Source of the DNA: a bacterium
Lineage (GTDB): Bacteria > CSSED10-310 > JAFGSJ01
DNA length: 64,000 nt
Assembly (NCBI GenBank): GCA_016934675.1
Contig: JAFGSJ010000008.1
Span: forward strand, 1 to 64,000
Direction: 5' to 3'
Shown: one piece after another, positions 25,499 through 34,131 of the stretch
Layout: each line of letters opens with the position of its first letter
Position numbering within the stretch: the first letter of the stretch is position 1
Made by a program: the position numbers and the translations under genes
The notes under the pieces: model-generated
Told to the model about the DNA's origin: nothing
The model's input: the letters and a program-made list of their open reading frames with translations, nothing else
Databases searched by the model: none

Positions 25499-27040
25499 TC
25501 AATTTGACTGAGGTGAGTTTGTTCCATCAGGAACGAGAAAAATCTCCGTATCACCGATGATATAACGGGGTAATTGCACAGATCGTAAATAGCGGCGATC
25601 AATTAAAGGTGCATCAATACCGCAGACTACTGCATCAACCTTGTGTTCCCGAACAATTTCCGGAAGATTATAATTATAAGCCATATGATACTTTTTGGCT
25701 TCCTCTTGGGAAAAATAAGGCAAAAATGCCTGGTTAAAAACACCCATTTCCCATCGATAGAGAACATTTCGGTGTGCTTCGTAGGCATAGCCGGGCCACA
25801 TCGAAAGAATAACTGCACCTTCTTCAGTTTGTCGATGTAGTATTTCAGCCACTCGATCCAAATTTCTCAATCGATACGAGGATTGCCAATCTGATGATCG
25901 TGCTACCTGGGTCCATTCGGTTATGCGTGGAATCGTGAAAAGGAAATGACTTCCGACAAGCAATCCCAGCATTATTTTGAAAAATTTCCCTTTTGTTTTC
26001 AAAATAGACATAATTCCCAACTGACCTGAAAGAAGAAGCCAAGGTATGATGACTGTGAAATATTCCAGATGAATCGGCTTTGGTAAGCAATTACAGAAAA
26101 ATAAGAGAAAAAGCATCAAATTATTCAATACAAATTCTCGTCGAATGAATGAGCTGTTTTCTGGATTTTGACCGGGCCAGATAGGTTGATTTGATCTTCT
26201 GGACCAGAAAATGAACCATGAATAGCTCATCAGGAATATAAGCATAATGCTTTGAGGCCAACCCAAAAATGAAAGCATTATCTCGGTCCTGGAGCCTGGT
26301 CCTGGCACACTGACCTGTTCACGCAAGCGTAAAAACAGACCATTAACAAAAAAGACAGTCCGTTCGAAATCCAGGATTAATAAAATTAGCAATGGGAGCG
26401 AAGGGGGCACTGCTCCAATGAAATAAGACCATAAAAGCTGCAATCTATTCCGACAGCGAGAAAAAAGTATTACTCCTAATCCCACAAGCGCACACGGGAA
26501 AAAAATAAGACGTACGTTAATCGCCATCGAAAGGAAAAAACCGGTCCAAAATGCCCGAGTAATATTACCCCGACTACTCAGATCAGGAACACAGGTGTCA
26601 AGTAATAAATTCCAACCCAACCAACAAAAAAAGAGCGCAGGTGCATAATTTTTCACAATGGTACACCAATCGAGATACATTACCGTGGTACTACTAAGTA
26701 TTAAAAGAATAAAAGCTGTTGGCAGATGTGTTGTTCTCCGATAGGCATACCAGAACAGAAATATGTGTATCAAAATCAAGAAGAATACTACCATTATTCG
26801 ACCAGTGTAAAGCGATTGGCCCAAAATCGCCTGATTACACCAAAGCATGAGTGGCATGAGTGGCATTTGCGAAAACATGTAATCCCGATAAGGGAGTTTG
26901 CCCTGCGATAATAATGAAGCACTGCTCAGATAAAAACCCTCGTCCCTTGAAATATCTCGATTCAACATGGTCAGAACTGATATGAATATTGTCAAGCTGA
27001 ATATAATCATAAGAAGAACGATGGTCAGACTTCTATTCAA
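25499..27040 (-). CDS. GT-C fold membrane glycosyltransferase (PMT/ArnT-like)
   Basis: A polytopic inner-membrane protein of 513 residues with about ten hydrophobic helices and a C-terminal soluble part. The first loop carries SRDEGFY, the acidic motif expected for lipid-phosphate-sugar dependent GT-C transferases. It would transfer a sugar from a polyprenyl-phosphate donor to an acceptor outside the membrane. It is the last gene of the minus-strand unit with methyltransferase, B12 radical SAM and FAD oxidoreductase, starting 3 nt after the FAD gene. Codon use looks more A/T-rich than the fad operon next door. Confidence 0.78.
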   Translation of the reverse strand: MNRSLTIVLLMIIFSLTIFISVLTMLNRDISRDEGFYLSSASLLSQGKLPYRDYMFSQMPLMPLMLWCNQAILGQSLYTGRIMVVFFLILIHIFLFWYAYRRTTHLPTAFILLILSSTTVMYLDWCTIVKNYAPALFFCWLGWNLLLDTCVPDLSSRGNITRAFWTGFFLSMAINVRLIFFPCALVGLGVILFSRCRNRLQLLWSYFIGAVPPSLPLLILLILDFERTVFFVNGLFLRLREQVSVPGPGSRTEIMLSFLGWPQSIMLIFLMSYSWFIFWSRRSNQPIWPGQNPENSSFIRREFVLNNLMLFLLFFCNCLPKPIHLEYFTVIIPWLLLSGQLGIMSILKTKGKFFKIMLGLLVGSHFLFTIPRITEWTQVARSSDWQSSYRLRNLDRVAEILHRQTEEGAVILSMWPGYAYEAHRNVLYRWEMGVFNQAFLPYFSQEEAKKYHMAYNYNLPEIVREHKVDAVVCGIDAPLIDRRYLRSVQLPRYIIGDTEIFLVPDGTNSPQSN

Positions 27041-27043
27041 TTT

Positions 27044-28369
27044 TCAATCCTTGCTATCGCTGGATAAGGTCTTGCTTTCCTTTTGTAACAGTTGGGCCAA
27101 CTCTCGAGCCACACGAATACTCTCAGACATGGAACGGTCCTCGGGATAGTAATACGATGTATCAACTGTAAATAAACCATGAATTTCAGAACGTATCGGC
27201 GGTAAGTGCTCTAAAAAATGCGGGACACATACGGGTTGAGCATACTCATAACGATGGACAAAGGCAGCCTCGATCCATTCCGGCGTGAAATCGGCATTGA
27301 TCATACGGCAATACGAGTTGACTTTTTGTTTAAATACATCATCACTCTGACCAAAATCAGGATGAGTACGATGCAAATAAAAAGGAAAATAGAGAGTCGT
27401 CGAGGATAAGGAGTTCAGATTGGAATACTCGATCAAACCCGGAAGTGCAATCCTAGAATCACTGATATTTAACCAGAAATAATCCGTTAGTTTCTGCTGC
27501 AATTTCAAAACGACACAGACGATCCCAATATTATCAATCTGCTCGAACCGGGATTTTACTTCGGAGGATAGATCGGGAATTAGTTCTGCTATGTAAGGTA
27601 AAGGTATAGTGGAAATGACGGTATCGCACGGATAATCTTGCCCCTTCACCCGAACACCGCTTACCCGGCCATTGTCCAGGTACACTTTGTCCACCGGTGA
27701 ATTAAGCCATACGGTGCCTTCCAATGTAATAATTTGACTATGAAGGGCGTTCAGCAAAAGTTCGACCCCTCCTGATAAGTATGCCAGTGTTTCCTTCATC
27801 CTTTTGTCCCGTGAACGACCTACTCGTCTCAAGCGTCTCCAGATCCAAGCTGCTGACAGTACATCCTCAAATTGATGGAATTTCAAATGAAGGAGACTTT
27901 CGAAAAGCACATCATATGCCTTCGATCCGATAAAACTGTTGATCCACTTCTTCGCCGTTATTGAATCAAGCTTTGACCAGGTCGAATGTTTGATCGATAA
28001 CCAGACTAAAAGACCAAATCTCAGCTTATCGAAGAGATTGAGCTGAGGGAAACGAAATAATGCTTTAGGAGTTCCCCAATCATAGAGCTTTCCTTCATAA
28101 AAAAAACCCATTGTTGTCCTGCGCCAGACCAGTTTCTGTTCCAGTCCTAGTTCCCTTAATAATTGGAATAATGGTTTATCAGGCAGGCAAAAAAAATGAT
28201 AATACCGTTCAAGTCGCATGCCAGCGCAATCAAATGAGGCTGACATGCCACCAATCTGAGCCTCAGCTTCTAAGAGTGTGACCTTATAACCTGCTTTAAG
28301 CAAGTCATAACTCAAGGTCAGCCCCAGTATGCCTGCACCAATGACCACAATGTGTTGTCCCTGATTCAT
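27044..28369 (-). CDS. FAD-dependent oxidoreductase, protoporphyrinogen-oxidase/amine-oxidase-like (paralog 1)
   Basis: A 441-residue flavoprotein. It begins with the Rossmann FAD site HIVVIGAGILGLTLSYDLLKAGYKVTLLEAE..IGG. Then come RYYHFF, SAAWIWRRLRR and a C-terminal FAD-contact region GLFTVDTSYYYPEDRSMSESIR. The family is often annotated as NAD(P)/FAD-dependent or UDP-galactopyranose mutase-like and sits in polysaccharide and lipid clusters; the true reaction is unknown. It shares motif order (YYHFF/YYHHFF, SAAW, YFWLNI/YWLNI) with the gene at 40940-42244, so the two are paralogs. Confidence 0.82.
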   Translation of the reverse strand: MNQGQHIVVIGAGILGLTLSYDLLKAGYKVTLLEAEAQIGGMSASFDCAGMRLERYYHFFCLPDKPLFQLLRELGLEQKLVWRRTTMGFFYEGKLYDWGTPKALFRFPQLNLFDKLRFGLLVWLSIKHSTWSKLDSITAKKWINSFIGSKAYDVLFESLLHLKFHQFEDVLSAAWIWRRLRRVGRSRDKRMKETLAYLSGGVELLLNALHSQIITLEGTVWLNSPVDKVYLDNGRVSGVRVKGQDYPCDTVISTIPLPYIAELIPDLSSEVKSRFEQIDNIGIVCVVLKLQQKLTDYFWLNISDSRIALPGLIEYSNLNSLSSTTLYFPFYLHRTHPDFGQSDDVFKQKVNSYCRMINADFTPEWIEAAFVHRYEYAQPVCVPHFLEHLPPIRSEIHGLFTVDTSYYYPEDRSMSESIRVARELAQLLQKESKTLSSDSKD

Positions 28370-28387
28370 GAATCTGCATTCCCTTCG

Positions 28388-29791
28388 TTACCCAACCAGA
28401 TAGTCCCAGGCACGTCGGAATATAATGAAAAAATGATTGATACTCCGGATTTCAGACAAAAGCCCCTTGAGAATGCGCGGTCGTAAATGAAATTCGAGAT
28501 ATGCTCGGCGTTGAAGTGCCTTTAATCTTTTTTTGGTTAAGCCACGCGGTGCATAAGGTACTTTGGCATAAAACATTTCGTGCCAGTCAATTCGGTCTAT
28601 TTCACCTTTCTCCAACAAGTTACGGGTCGCTTCAGTCCCCGGAAGCGGGAGAAAATTACTAAAATGGGCTCGTTTCAGAGGGAGACGCTTCGCAAAGTCG
28701 ATAGTCGCCCTTATATCACTCTCACTCTCATCAGGAAAGCCAAGAATGAAAAAACCACATGGTTCAAGACCAGCTTCCACGATAAGCCGGACTTTATCCT
28801 CAATGACAGCCAGATTCAGGTCTTTGTGCATACGGTCCAGGACAACTTGAGAGCCACTCTCGATACCGACCGTGAAAGCGTATGCACCGGTTGCCTTCAT
28901 TAATTCGAGCACTTCACTGTCAAGATGATTGAGTCTGAGACCGTTCGGAAAGGTGTAACTGATATCCATACCACGAGTCATCAGTCCTTCACAAAACTCT
29001 TTGACTCGCGCTCTCTTGAAATTAAACATATCATCAATGATATGAAATTCAGCAACACCATATTCATGGATTAATAATTCCATTTCATCGAGCACATTGC
29101 TGATCGTTCTCAGGCGGACCTGTCGGCCCATATTGACCCCACTCCCGCAAAAAGTGCAGCGGTAGGGACAACCCCGTGTTGTCGAAAGCGGTGCTATCGG
29201 AAATCTTTGGTAAAATGCTCCCTGAGGACTGTCGGGATAGTGGTCGGGACGAATAAGGTCCCAGGCCGGGAAACCAAGTTCATCGAGATTGGAGATAACC
29301 GCCCGAGGATTCTGAATGATCGTATTACGGTCGGATGCCCGAAAAACCAAACCCGGGACCTGACTGAAATCACATTCCCGACCCCGCAGGATAATCTCCA
29401 TTAACAAGGGTAAACCGACTTCTCCTTCTCCGGCAAAAGCGTAATCTGCCTCCGCAACCTCATGCAAAATCAAATCAGGCGTCGCTGAAACATGTGGTCC
29501 GCCTAAAATAATGACACTTGAGGGAAGTAATCGTTTCATGGCTGTAACACAGTGCTGCAAGACAGGAAAATCATAAGAAAATACCTGAAAACCAATCACG
29601 GCCGGTCGAAGTTCCACCAAACGCTTGATCAGGGCTTGAGTCGTTAAACGCTCTTTGAGGCAATCAAGAATGGTAATGTTTTTAAAACCTTTCCGGCGTA
29701 AGGCAGAAACCAGGTAACCCAAACCAATCGGCGGGACGACATAATGCGTTCTACTCGGTAAGACCACCAGAATAATGGTATCATTATTCAT
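28388..29791 (-). CDS. B12-binding radical SAM protein
   Basis: A 467-residue enzyme. The N-terminal cobalamin-binding region (PPIGLGYLVSALRRKGF, ILGGPHVSATPD) is followed by the radical SAM core with CxxxCxxC in TTRGCPYRCTFCGSG (about 205-219). Later segments include HIIDDMFNF and FTVGIESGSQVVLDRM. Such enzymes methylate or rearrange unactivated carbons of lipids or antibiotics. The gene overlaps the upstream methyltransferase by 8 nt. With the GT-C and FAD genes it probably makes or alters an isoprenoid or glycan component. Confidence 0.88.
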   Translation of the reverse strand: MNNDTIILVVLPSRTHYVVPPIGLGYLVSALRRKGFKNITILDCLKERLTTQALIKRLVELRPAVIGFQVFSYDFPVLQHCVTAMKRLLPSSVIILGGPHVSATPDLILHEVAEADYAFAGEGEVGLPLLMEIILRGRECDFSQVPGLVFRASDRNTIIQNPRAVISNLDELGFPAWDLIRPDHYPDSPQGAFYQRFPIAPLSTTRGCPYRCTFCGSGVNMGRQVRLRTISNVLDEMELLIHEYGVAEFHIIDDMFNFKRARVKEFCEGLMTRGMDISYTFPNGLRLNHLDSEVLELMKATGAYAFTVGIESGSQVVLDRMHKDLNLAVIEDKVRLIVEAGLEPCGFFILGFPDESESDIRATIDFAKRLPLKRAHFSNFLPLPGTEATRNLLEKGEIDRIDWHEMFYAKVPYAPRGLTKKRLKALQRRAYLEFHLRPRILKGLLSEIRSINHFFIIFRRAWDYLVG

Positions 29792-30536
29792 CGCTCAAAT
29801 CACTTTCCTTTTGACCATACGCAATCAGAAATGAGCCGATTCGATTCGCCAGAGGGGATAGGCCTAAGAAGACCTCGCAACAGTTATATATCGGTAATAA
29901 TAACCGCCCCAGTCGAGATTCCAAATACCTGAAGGTCACACCACCAATGCCCTTGATTTTGATCTGTCGAAATCCAACCCGATCAAGACTCGAGGCAATC
30001 TGCTGTTTCGTGAGTAAATGCTCATTCACAGTCCGACCCCGGCTTGAATAGAATGGCGATTCCGGAGCACGATACAGCCACATGAACGGATTGTGGCGGT
30101 TGGGATCGTATGAGAGCATATAGCCCCCCGGTTTGAGCATACGATAACCCTCTCGCAAACAGGAATCGAAATCATCGAAATGGTGGAGTACTCCGGAAAA
30201 AAGAACGATATCCACACTATTATCCTTGAAACAGGAAAATTCGATATCACCCACACACATATGAATCTCGCTGGAAAATCGTGAGCCCATGACCACGGCA
30301 TTCATGGAAATATCGAGACCAAAAAAAGTTCCTCGCCAATGCTGCTTGAGTTTCCGGGTGAAGTTACCTGTCCCACAGCCCAGGTCAACAATTTTATAGT
30401 TTTCATCGGTCATTGCACCGGATAACGATAGAAATGTTCTGATAAACGTTTTATATGCTGACTCGGTCAGGACATCATATTCATCATGAGCGGTAAATCT
30501 GTTGAAAAAATCCTTTTCTTGCCCTTTATCCTGCAC
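29784..30536 (-). CDS. Class I SAM-dependent methyltransferase
   Basis: A 250-residue enzyme with SAM motif I IVDLGCGTGNFTR, acidic FFGLDIS, VDIVLFSGVLHHFDD and LKPGGYMLSYDPNRHNP. The C-terminal part (about 150-235) is aromatic and basic and resembles methyltransferases acting on lipid-linked or ubiquinone-like substrates. It is the first gene of the minus-strand unit and is driven from the promoter at 30624-30651. Confidence 0.85.
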   Translation of the reverse strand: MQDKGQEKDFFNRFTAHDEYDVLTESAYKTFIRTFLSLSGAMTDENYKIVDLGCGTGNFTRKLKQHWRGTFFGLDISMNAVVMGSRFSSEIHMCVGDIEFSCFKDNSVDIVLFSGVLHHFDDFDSCLREGYRMLKPGGYMLSYDPNRHNPFMWLYRAPESPFYSSRGRTVNEHLLTKQQIASSLDRVGFRQIKIKGIGGVTFRYLESRLGRLLLPIYNCCEVFLGLSPLANRIGSFLIAYGQKESDLSDE

Positions 30537-30623
30537 TCAAAGACACCTTCGCCCCTTCGACAACTTCGATCCTGTATGAACTTCAGACGCTCTCCTCTGA
30601 CTTGTCGGTCTTTCATTGAAAAC

Positions 30624-30651
30624 AGTATAACTCAGCTCGTTTGAAATGCAA
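30624..30651 (-). promoter_or_regulatory. Promoter of the methyltransferase-radical SAM-FAD-GT-C unit
   Basis: On the minus strand TTGCAT (30651-30646) and TATACT (30629-30624), 16-nt spacer, about 90 nt before the methyltransferase start. Confidence 0.6.
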
Positions 30652-30813
30652 GCAGGGCTCTATGAAGTGACAAATAAACAAGAATTGGAAGAGCCGTCAA
30701 TGAGAAACAAATTGGCAACATTTCCCGTCTGAAAAAGACCTGGGCTCATTCACCAATTACTCGATGGCCAAAACCAGAGAAACGAAATAATCCTATCTTC
30801 AGCCAAATATCAG

Positions 30814-30841
30814 TTGACAATTGAACGGGATTGAATATGAT
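30814..30841 (+). promoter_or_regulatory. Promoter of the SNF2 helicase gene
   Basis: A perfect TTGACA (30814-30819) and TATGAT (30836-30841) are 16 nt apart, about 65 nt before the helicase ATG. A T9-10 tract follows in the leader. Confidence 0.65.
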
Positions 30842-30911
30842 TGAATTTACATTTTTTTTTTAGTTTTGGAGCCGTTATTCACAGTCAGAAAGCTCAACGG
30901 GAGTTCCAGGT

Positions 30912-33788
30912 ATGAATGAAGATATGATTCGTGAACAGATCGAGCGGCGGCGACAGCGTGGGCTCGATGAAATTGCCAAAATAGTGAATCAGGGTGACCA
31001 CCCGGTTTACAGCACATTCGAGGTGCAGTCGACCTCGGAGAACGCTTATCGGGTCCAGATCAGATCATTGACCGAATTGCTCAATACCTGCTCCTGTCCT
31101 GATTACCGATGCAACATGATCGGGACCTGCAAACACATCGAGGGCGTTTTGGGCCATTTGCAGGAAAAATATAAGAAGCAATGGCAGAAACTGATCGCTG
31201 AAGCCCCGACAGTCACACAACTCTATGTCCGTCATGCCGCGGAATCGACGGTGCAGATTACGCGACCACTTCCGAACGAACCGGAACTGCTCTCACTTCT
31301 GGACCGCTATTTCGATGCGGAGGGGCTCTTAGTAGGCAAGGTGACCCAGACCTTACCGGTCCTTTTGACCGAGCTTGCGAATTATCCGCCCGAGATGAAA
31401 ACCCAGGTCAGGATTGATCCCAATGTCTACGAATATCTCGAGAAACAACAGACAATCGAGTCGGTGGACCGGCAAAAGCAATGGTTTCTCGACCAGATTA
31501 AAGCAGGTAACCGCTCGCTGAATGTTTTATCAACCAAACTGTATCCTTTTCAGGAAGAGGGTGTTCTGCATCTGACCTTTAGCCGCCGGGCGTTGTTAGC
31601 CGATGATATGGGCCTGGGTAAGACGATTCAGGCTATCGCCGCGGCAGCCCTAATCAAGCAATTACGTGATATCAAACATGTCCTGATCGTGGCCCCGGCC
31701 TCGTTGAAGCACCAGTGGGCCCGCGAAATCAAACGGTTTACCTCACTATCGGTCCAGGTTATCCAAGGTCCGCGCCTCGAGCGCCGAAATCACTATCGTC
31801 ATCTGCACTTTTTCAATATCATTAACTACGAATTAGTCCGCTTTGATCGGGAAGAATTGACCAATCAGAATTTCGATTTGATCATTCTCGATGAGGCCCA
31901 ACGGATCAAGAATTGGCGGACCCAAACAGCCATATCGGTCAAGCAGTTGCAGAGCCCTTTCTCATTTGTTTTGACCGGAACACCTCTCGAAAACAGGCTC
32001 GATGAGCTGTTTTCCATCTTTCAATACATCGATTCGAGCATTCTGGGACCGCTCTGGGCATTCAATGAGCGTTATTATGTCGGACAGAAACGCCCCAGTG
32101 GTTCCTATAAAGTCCTCGGACATCACAATCTTGATGAACTGCGTCAACGGATTGCACCGTATACCTTGCGCCGGGTCCGTGATCAGGTCCGACTCGATCT
32201 GCCCGAGCGAATCGATAATAATTATTTCGTGGAAATGACTGCCCTCCAGCGGACGCCTTACAGTGATTTCGAATTTACCGTGGCAAGGTTGATGGCCATT
32301 GCCCAGAAGCGACCACTATCTCCGGCCGAGCACCGTATTTTAATGGGTAGTCTGGTCAAGATGCGACTGTTATGCAATGCTCTGGCTCTCCATGATCCTG
32401 AAGTCAAATCCGCCGATGTCGAGAAAACCTCTCCCAAGCTTCAGGAATTACGTGAAATCCTCTCTGATGAAATTGCTCCCAACGGCCACAAAGCAATTAT
32501 TTTCAGTCAGTGGAGCATGATGCTGCATCTGGTCGAGCGTCTACTTGATAAGATGAATATCGGTCATGTCACTCTGTCCGGAGATGTTCCCTCGCCGAAA
32601 AGAGGGGCCCTGATCGAACGCTTTTTCGACGATCCACAGTGTAAAGTGTTCCTCTCGACCGATGCCGGAGGGGTCGGCCTTAATCTGCAGGCAGCCAGCC
32701 TGGTCATCAATCTCGACCTGCCCTGGAATCCGGCCGTGCTCGAACAACGAATCGCCCGGGCCCATCGCCATGGTCAGCGCTACCCAGTGAACGTGATCAA
32801 CCTTATCGCCAAAGACACAATCGAAGAGCGGATTCTCGATACTCTGGCCGCAAAAAGGACCATTTTTGAAGCAGCCTTGAGTCATGAGAGTGAAATTTCA
32901 GAATTGACCTTCGACCAGTTAGGTACGAATGTCCTGCAACGCCTCGAAGTCTTGCTCGGTGATAAAAAAGCTGAAAAATTGGAGGTCCAACTCGAACCGG
33001 TTCAGCAGGCAGAATGCCCGTCCGTCCACATTCCGGTCCCGACGCTTCAAGGCTTCAGCGATTTAATCGTAACCCGTTTCCCGGCCAGGATTATGTTAGT
33101 CAGAAAAGCACCTCGACTCACAGATCAAAGCAGTGACAACAACCTGCTCATCGTAGTCGATCGCGAACCCGCCGAATTACGTCCGGCTGTCGAACAAATC
33201 CTCGCTGAATACTACGCTCTCTCGACTGCACCGCGACTGCTGTTCATGGAGCAAGAGGGGTATAAGGCCCTGATGTCCTTGACCGGTCAAGGCCAGGCCC
33301 CTCATGAGCCCAATGATGTGGTCTTCATATCCCCGGCCCAGAAATCCGGGCTTGAGGACAAAGAAGAGAAAGCCAGGTTGCACTTCCTCGATGACATCAG
33401 CCGCCAGCTCGAACTCGCCGAAAAGAGATTGAAGCTGGCCCGAGTCGTGCTCGAAGGCGGTTTCCCCGAAGAAGGACTTGCACCAATCAGACAATCGCTG
33501 ACCTTATTTCTGACCGCGTTCCTCGGTCTCGTGACCAGAAAAAAACAAGACGGCAGCCTGCCTTCAGCACGATTGATCGAGACTGAACTGGTCAAACCCG
33601 ATTGCATTGGGCCTGAACTCGCAGCCAGACTGGACCGCATCCGCTCGCTCACAACTCCACTTGAAGAAACTGAAACAGCCCCACCGCCACTTCCGGAAAA
33701 AACAGGACAAGAACTTCTCTCAACCCTCGAAGAATTGAACCAGGTGATCAGGACCGCCATGGTCCAGCACCGACTCCAGGGCCGCTGA
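30912..33788 (+). CDS. SWIM zinc-finger SNF2-family helicase
   Basis: A 958-residue Swi2/Snf2-type ATPase. An N-terminal SWIM finger has the CxC...CxH ligands C60, C62, C73, H75. The helicase core follows from about 200: LLADDMGLGKTIQAIAAA, LILDEAQRIKN, FVLTGTPLENRLDELFS, then AIIFSQW, STDAGGVGLNLQAASLVINLDLPWNPAVLEQRIARAHRHGQ. A C-terminal region of about 270 residues is of unknown fold and predicted helical. SNF2 proteins of this type translocate on duplex DNA, often in repair or defence. No methyltransferase or nuclease gene adjoins it, so a BREX/DISARM-type context is not supported. Confidence 0.93.
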   Translation: MNEDMIREQIERRRQRGLDEIAKIVNQGDHPVYSTFEVQSTSENAYRVQIRSLTELLNTCSCPDYRCNMIGTCKHIEGVLGHLQEKYKKQWQKLIAEAPTVTQLYVRHAAESTVQITRPLPNEPELLSLLDRYFDAEGLLVGKVTQTLPVLLTELANYPPEMKTQVRIDPNVYEYLEKQQTIESVDRQKQWFLDQIKAGNRSLNVLSTKLYPFQEEGVLHLTFSRRALLADDMGLGKTIQAIAAAALIKQLRDIKHVLIVAPASLKHQWAREIKRFTSLSVQVIQGPRLERRNHYRHLHFFNIINYELVRFDREELTNQNFDLIILDEAQRIKNWRTQTAISVKQLQSPFSFVLTGTPLENRLDELFSIFQYIDSSILGPLWAFNERYYVGQKRPSGSYKVLGHHNLDELRQRIAPYTLRRVRDQVRLDLPERIDNNYFVEMTALQRTPYSDFEFTVARLMAIAQKRPLSPAEHRILMGSLVKMRLLCNALALHDPEVKSADVEKTSPKLQELREILSDEIAPNGHKAIIFSQWSMMLHLVERLLDKMNIGHVTLSGDVPSPKRGALIERFFDDPQCKVFLSTDAGGVGLNLQAASLVINLDLPWNPAVLEQRIARAHRHGQRYPVNVINLIAKDTIEERILDTLAAKRTIFEAALSHESEISELTFDQLGTNVLQRLEVLLGDKKAEKLEVQLEPVQQAECPSVHIPVPTLQGFSDLIVTRFPARIMLVRKAPRLTDQSSDNNLLIVVDREPAELRPAVEQILAEYYALSTAPRLLFMEQEGYKALMSLTGQGQAPHEPNDVVFISPAQKSGLEDKEEKARLHFLDDISRQLELAEKRLKLARVVLEGGFPEEGLAPIRQSLTLFLTAFLGLVTRKKQDGSLPSARLIETELVKPDCIGPELAARLDRIRSLTTPLEETETAPPPLPEKTGQELLSTLEELNQVIRTAMVQHRLQGR

Positions 33789-34131
33789 ATGAAGTAATAC
33801 TCCTATTCCCTATTATTCAGCCTAATCCACCTAATCTCTTTCTGATTCTATAGAGGTGAAAGTGGGATAGGCACGAAACTGATCTCTCAGAAGCTTCGTT
33901 GATTAAATCCGCGGGCAGAGTACTGGTTCTTCGGGGTCAATTGCTCGGCCTTTCCCGATGAACTCATCGAAAGCGAACCATGAGGACACCTGAAATGTTG
34001 TTATAGGTATCAGTGCTTTTGTGTACAGAGAATTTTCTAGATTGAGTTCAATACCAAACTCGGGTCAGCTTAATTCTGAACACTCTTGAGGAATAGTATC
34101 AATGAAAAATCACCTGCATCCATGCGGATGG
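33789..34131. other. Intergenic region after the helicase
   Basis: A 343-base gap. I see no promoter, gene or RNA. A short dyad CATCC-ATGC-GGATG (34117-34130) next to the sulfatase stop may help end that minus-strand transcript; a T5 follows 6 nt further on that strand. Confidence 0.4.

Larger units (their letters stand above)
30537..30911. other. Divergent promoter region
   Basis: A non-coding region of 375 bases holding one promoter on each strand (30624-30651 minus, 30814-30841 plus). No small gene or RNA was recognised. Confidence 0.6.

Noticed and set aside
30912-33788. Phage-defence island around the SNF2 helicase
   Set aside because: No methyltransferase, nuclease, PLD or toxin gene adjoins it; neighbours are envelope and housekeeping genes.
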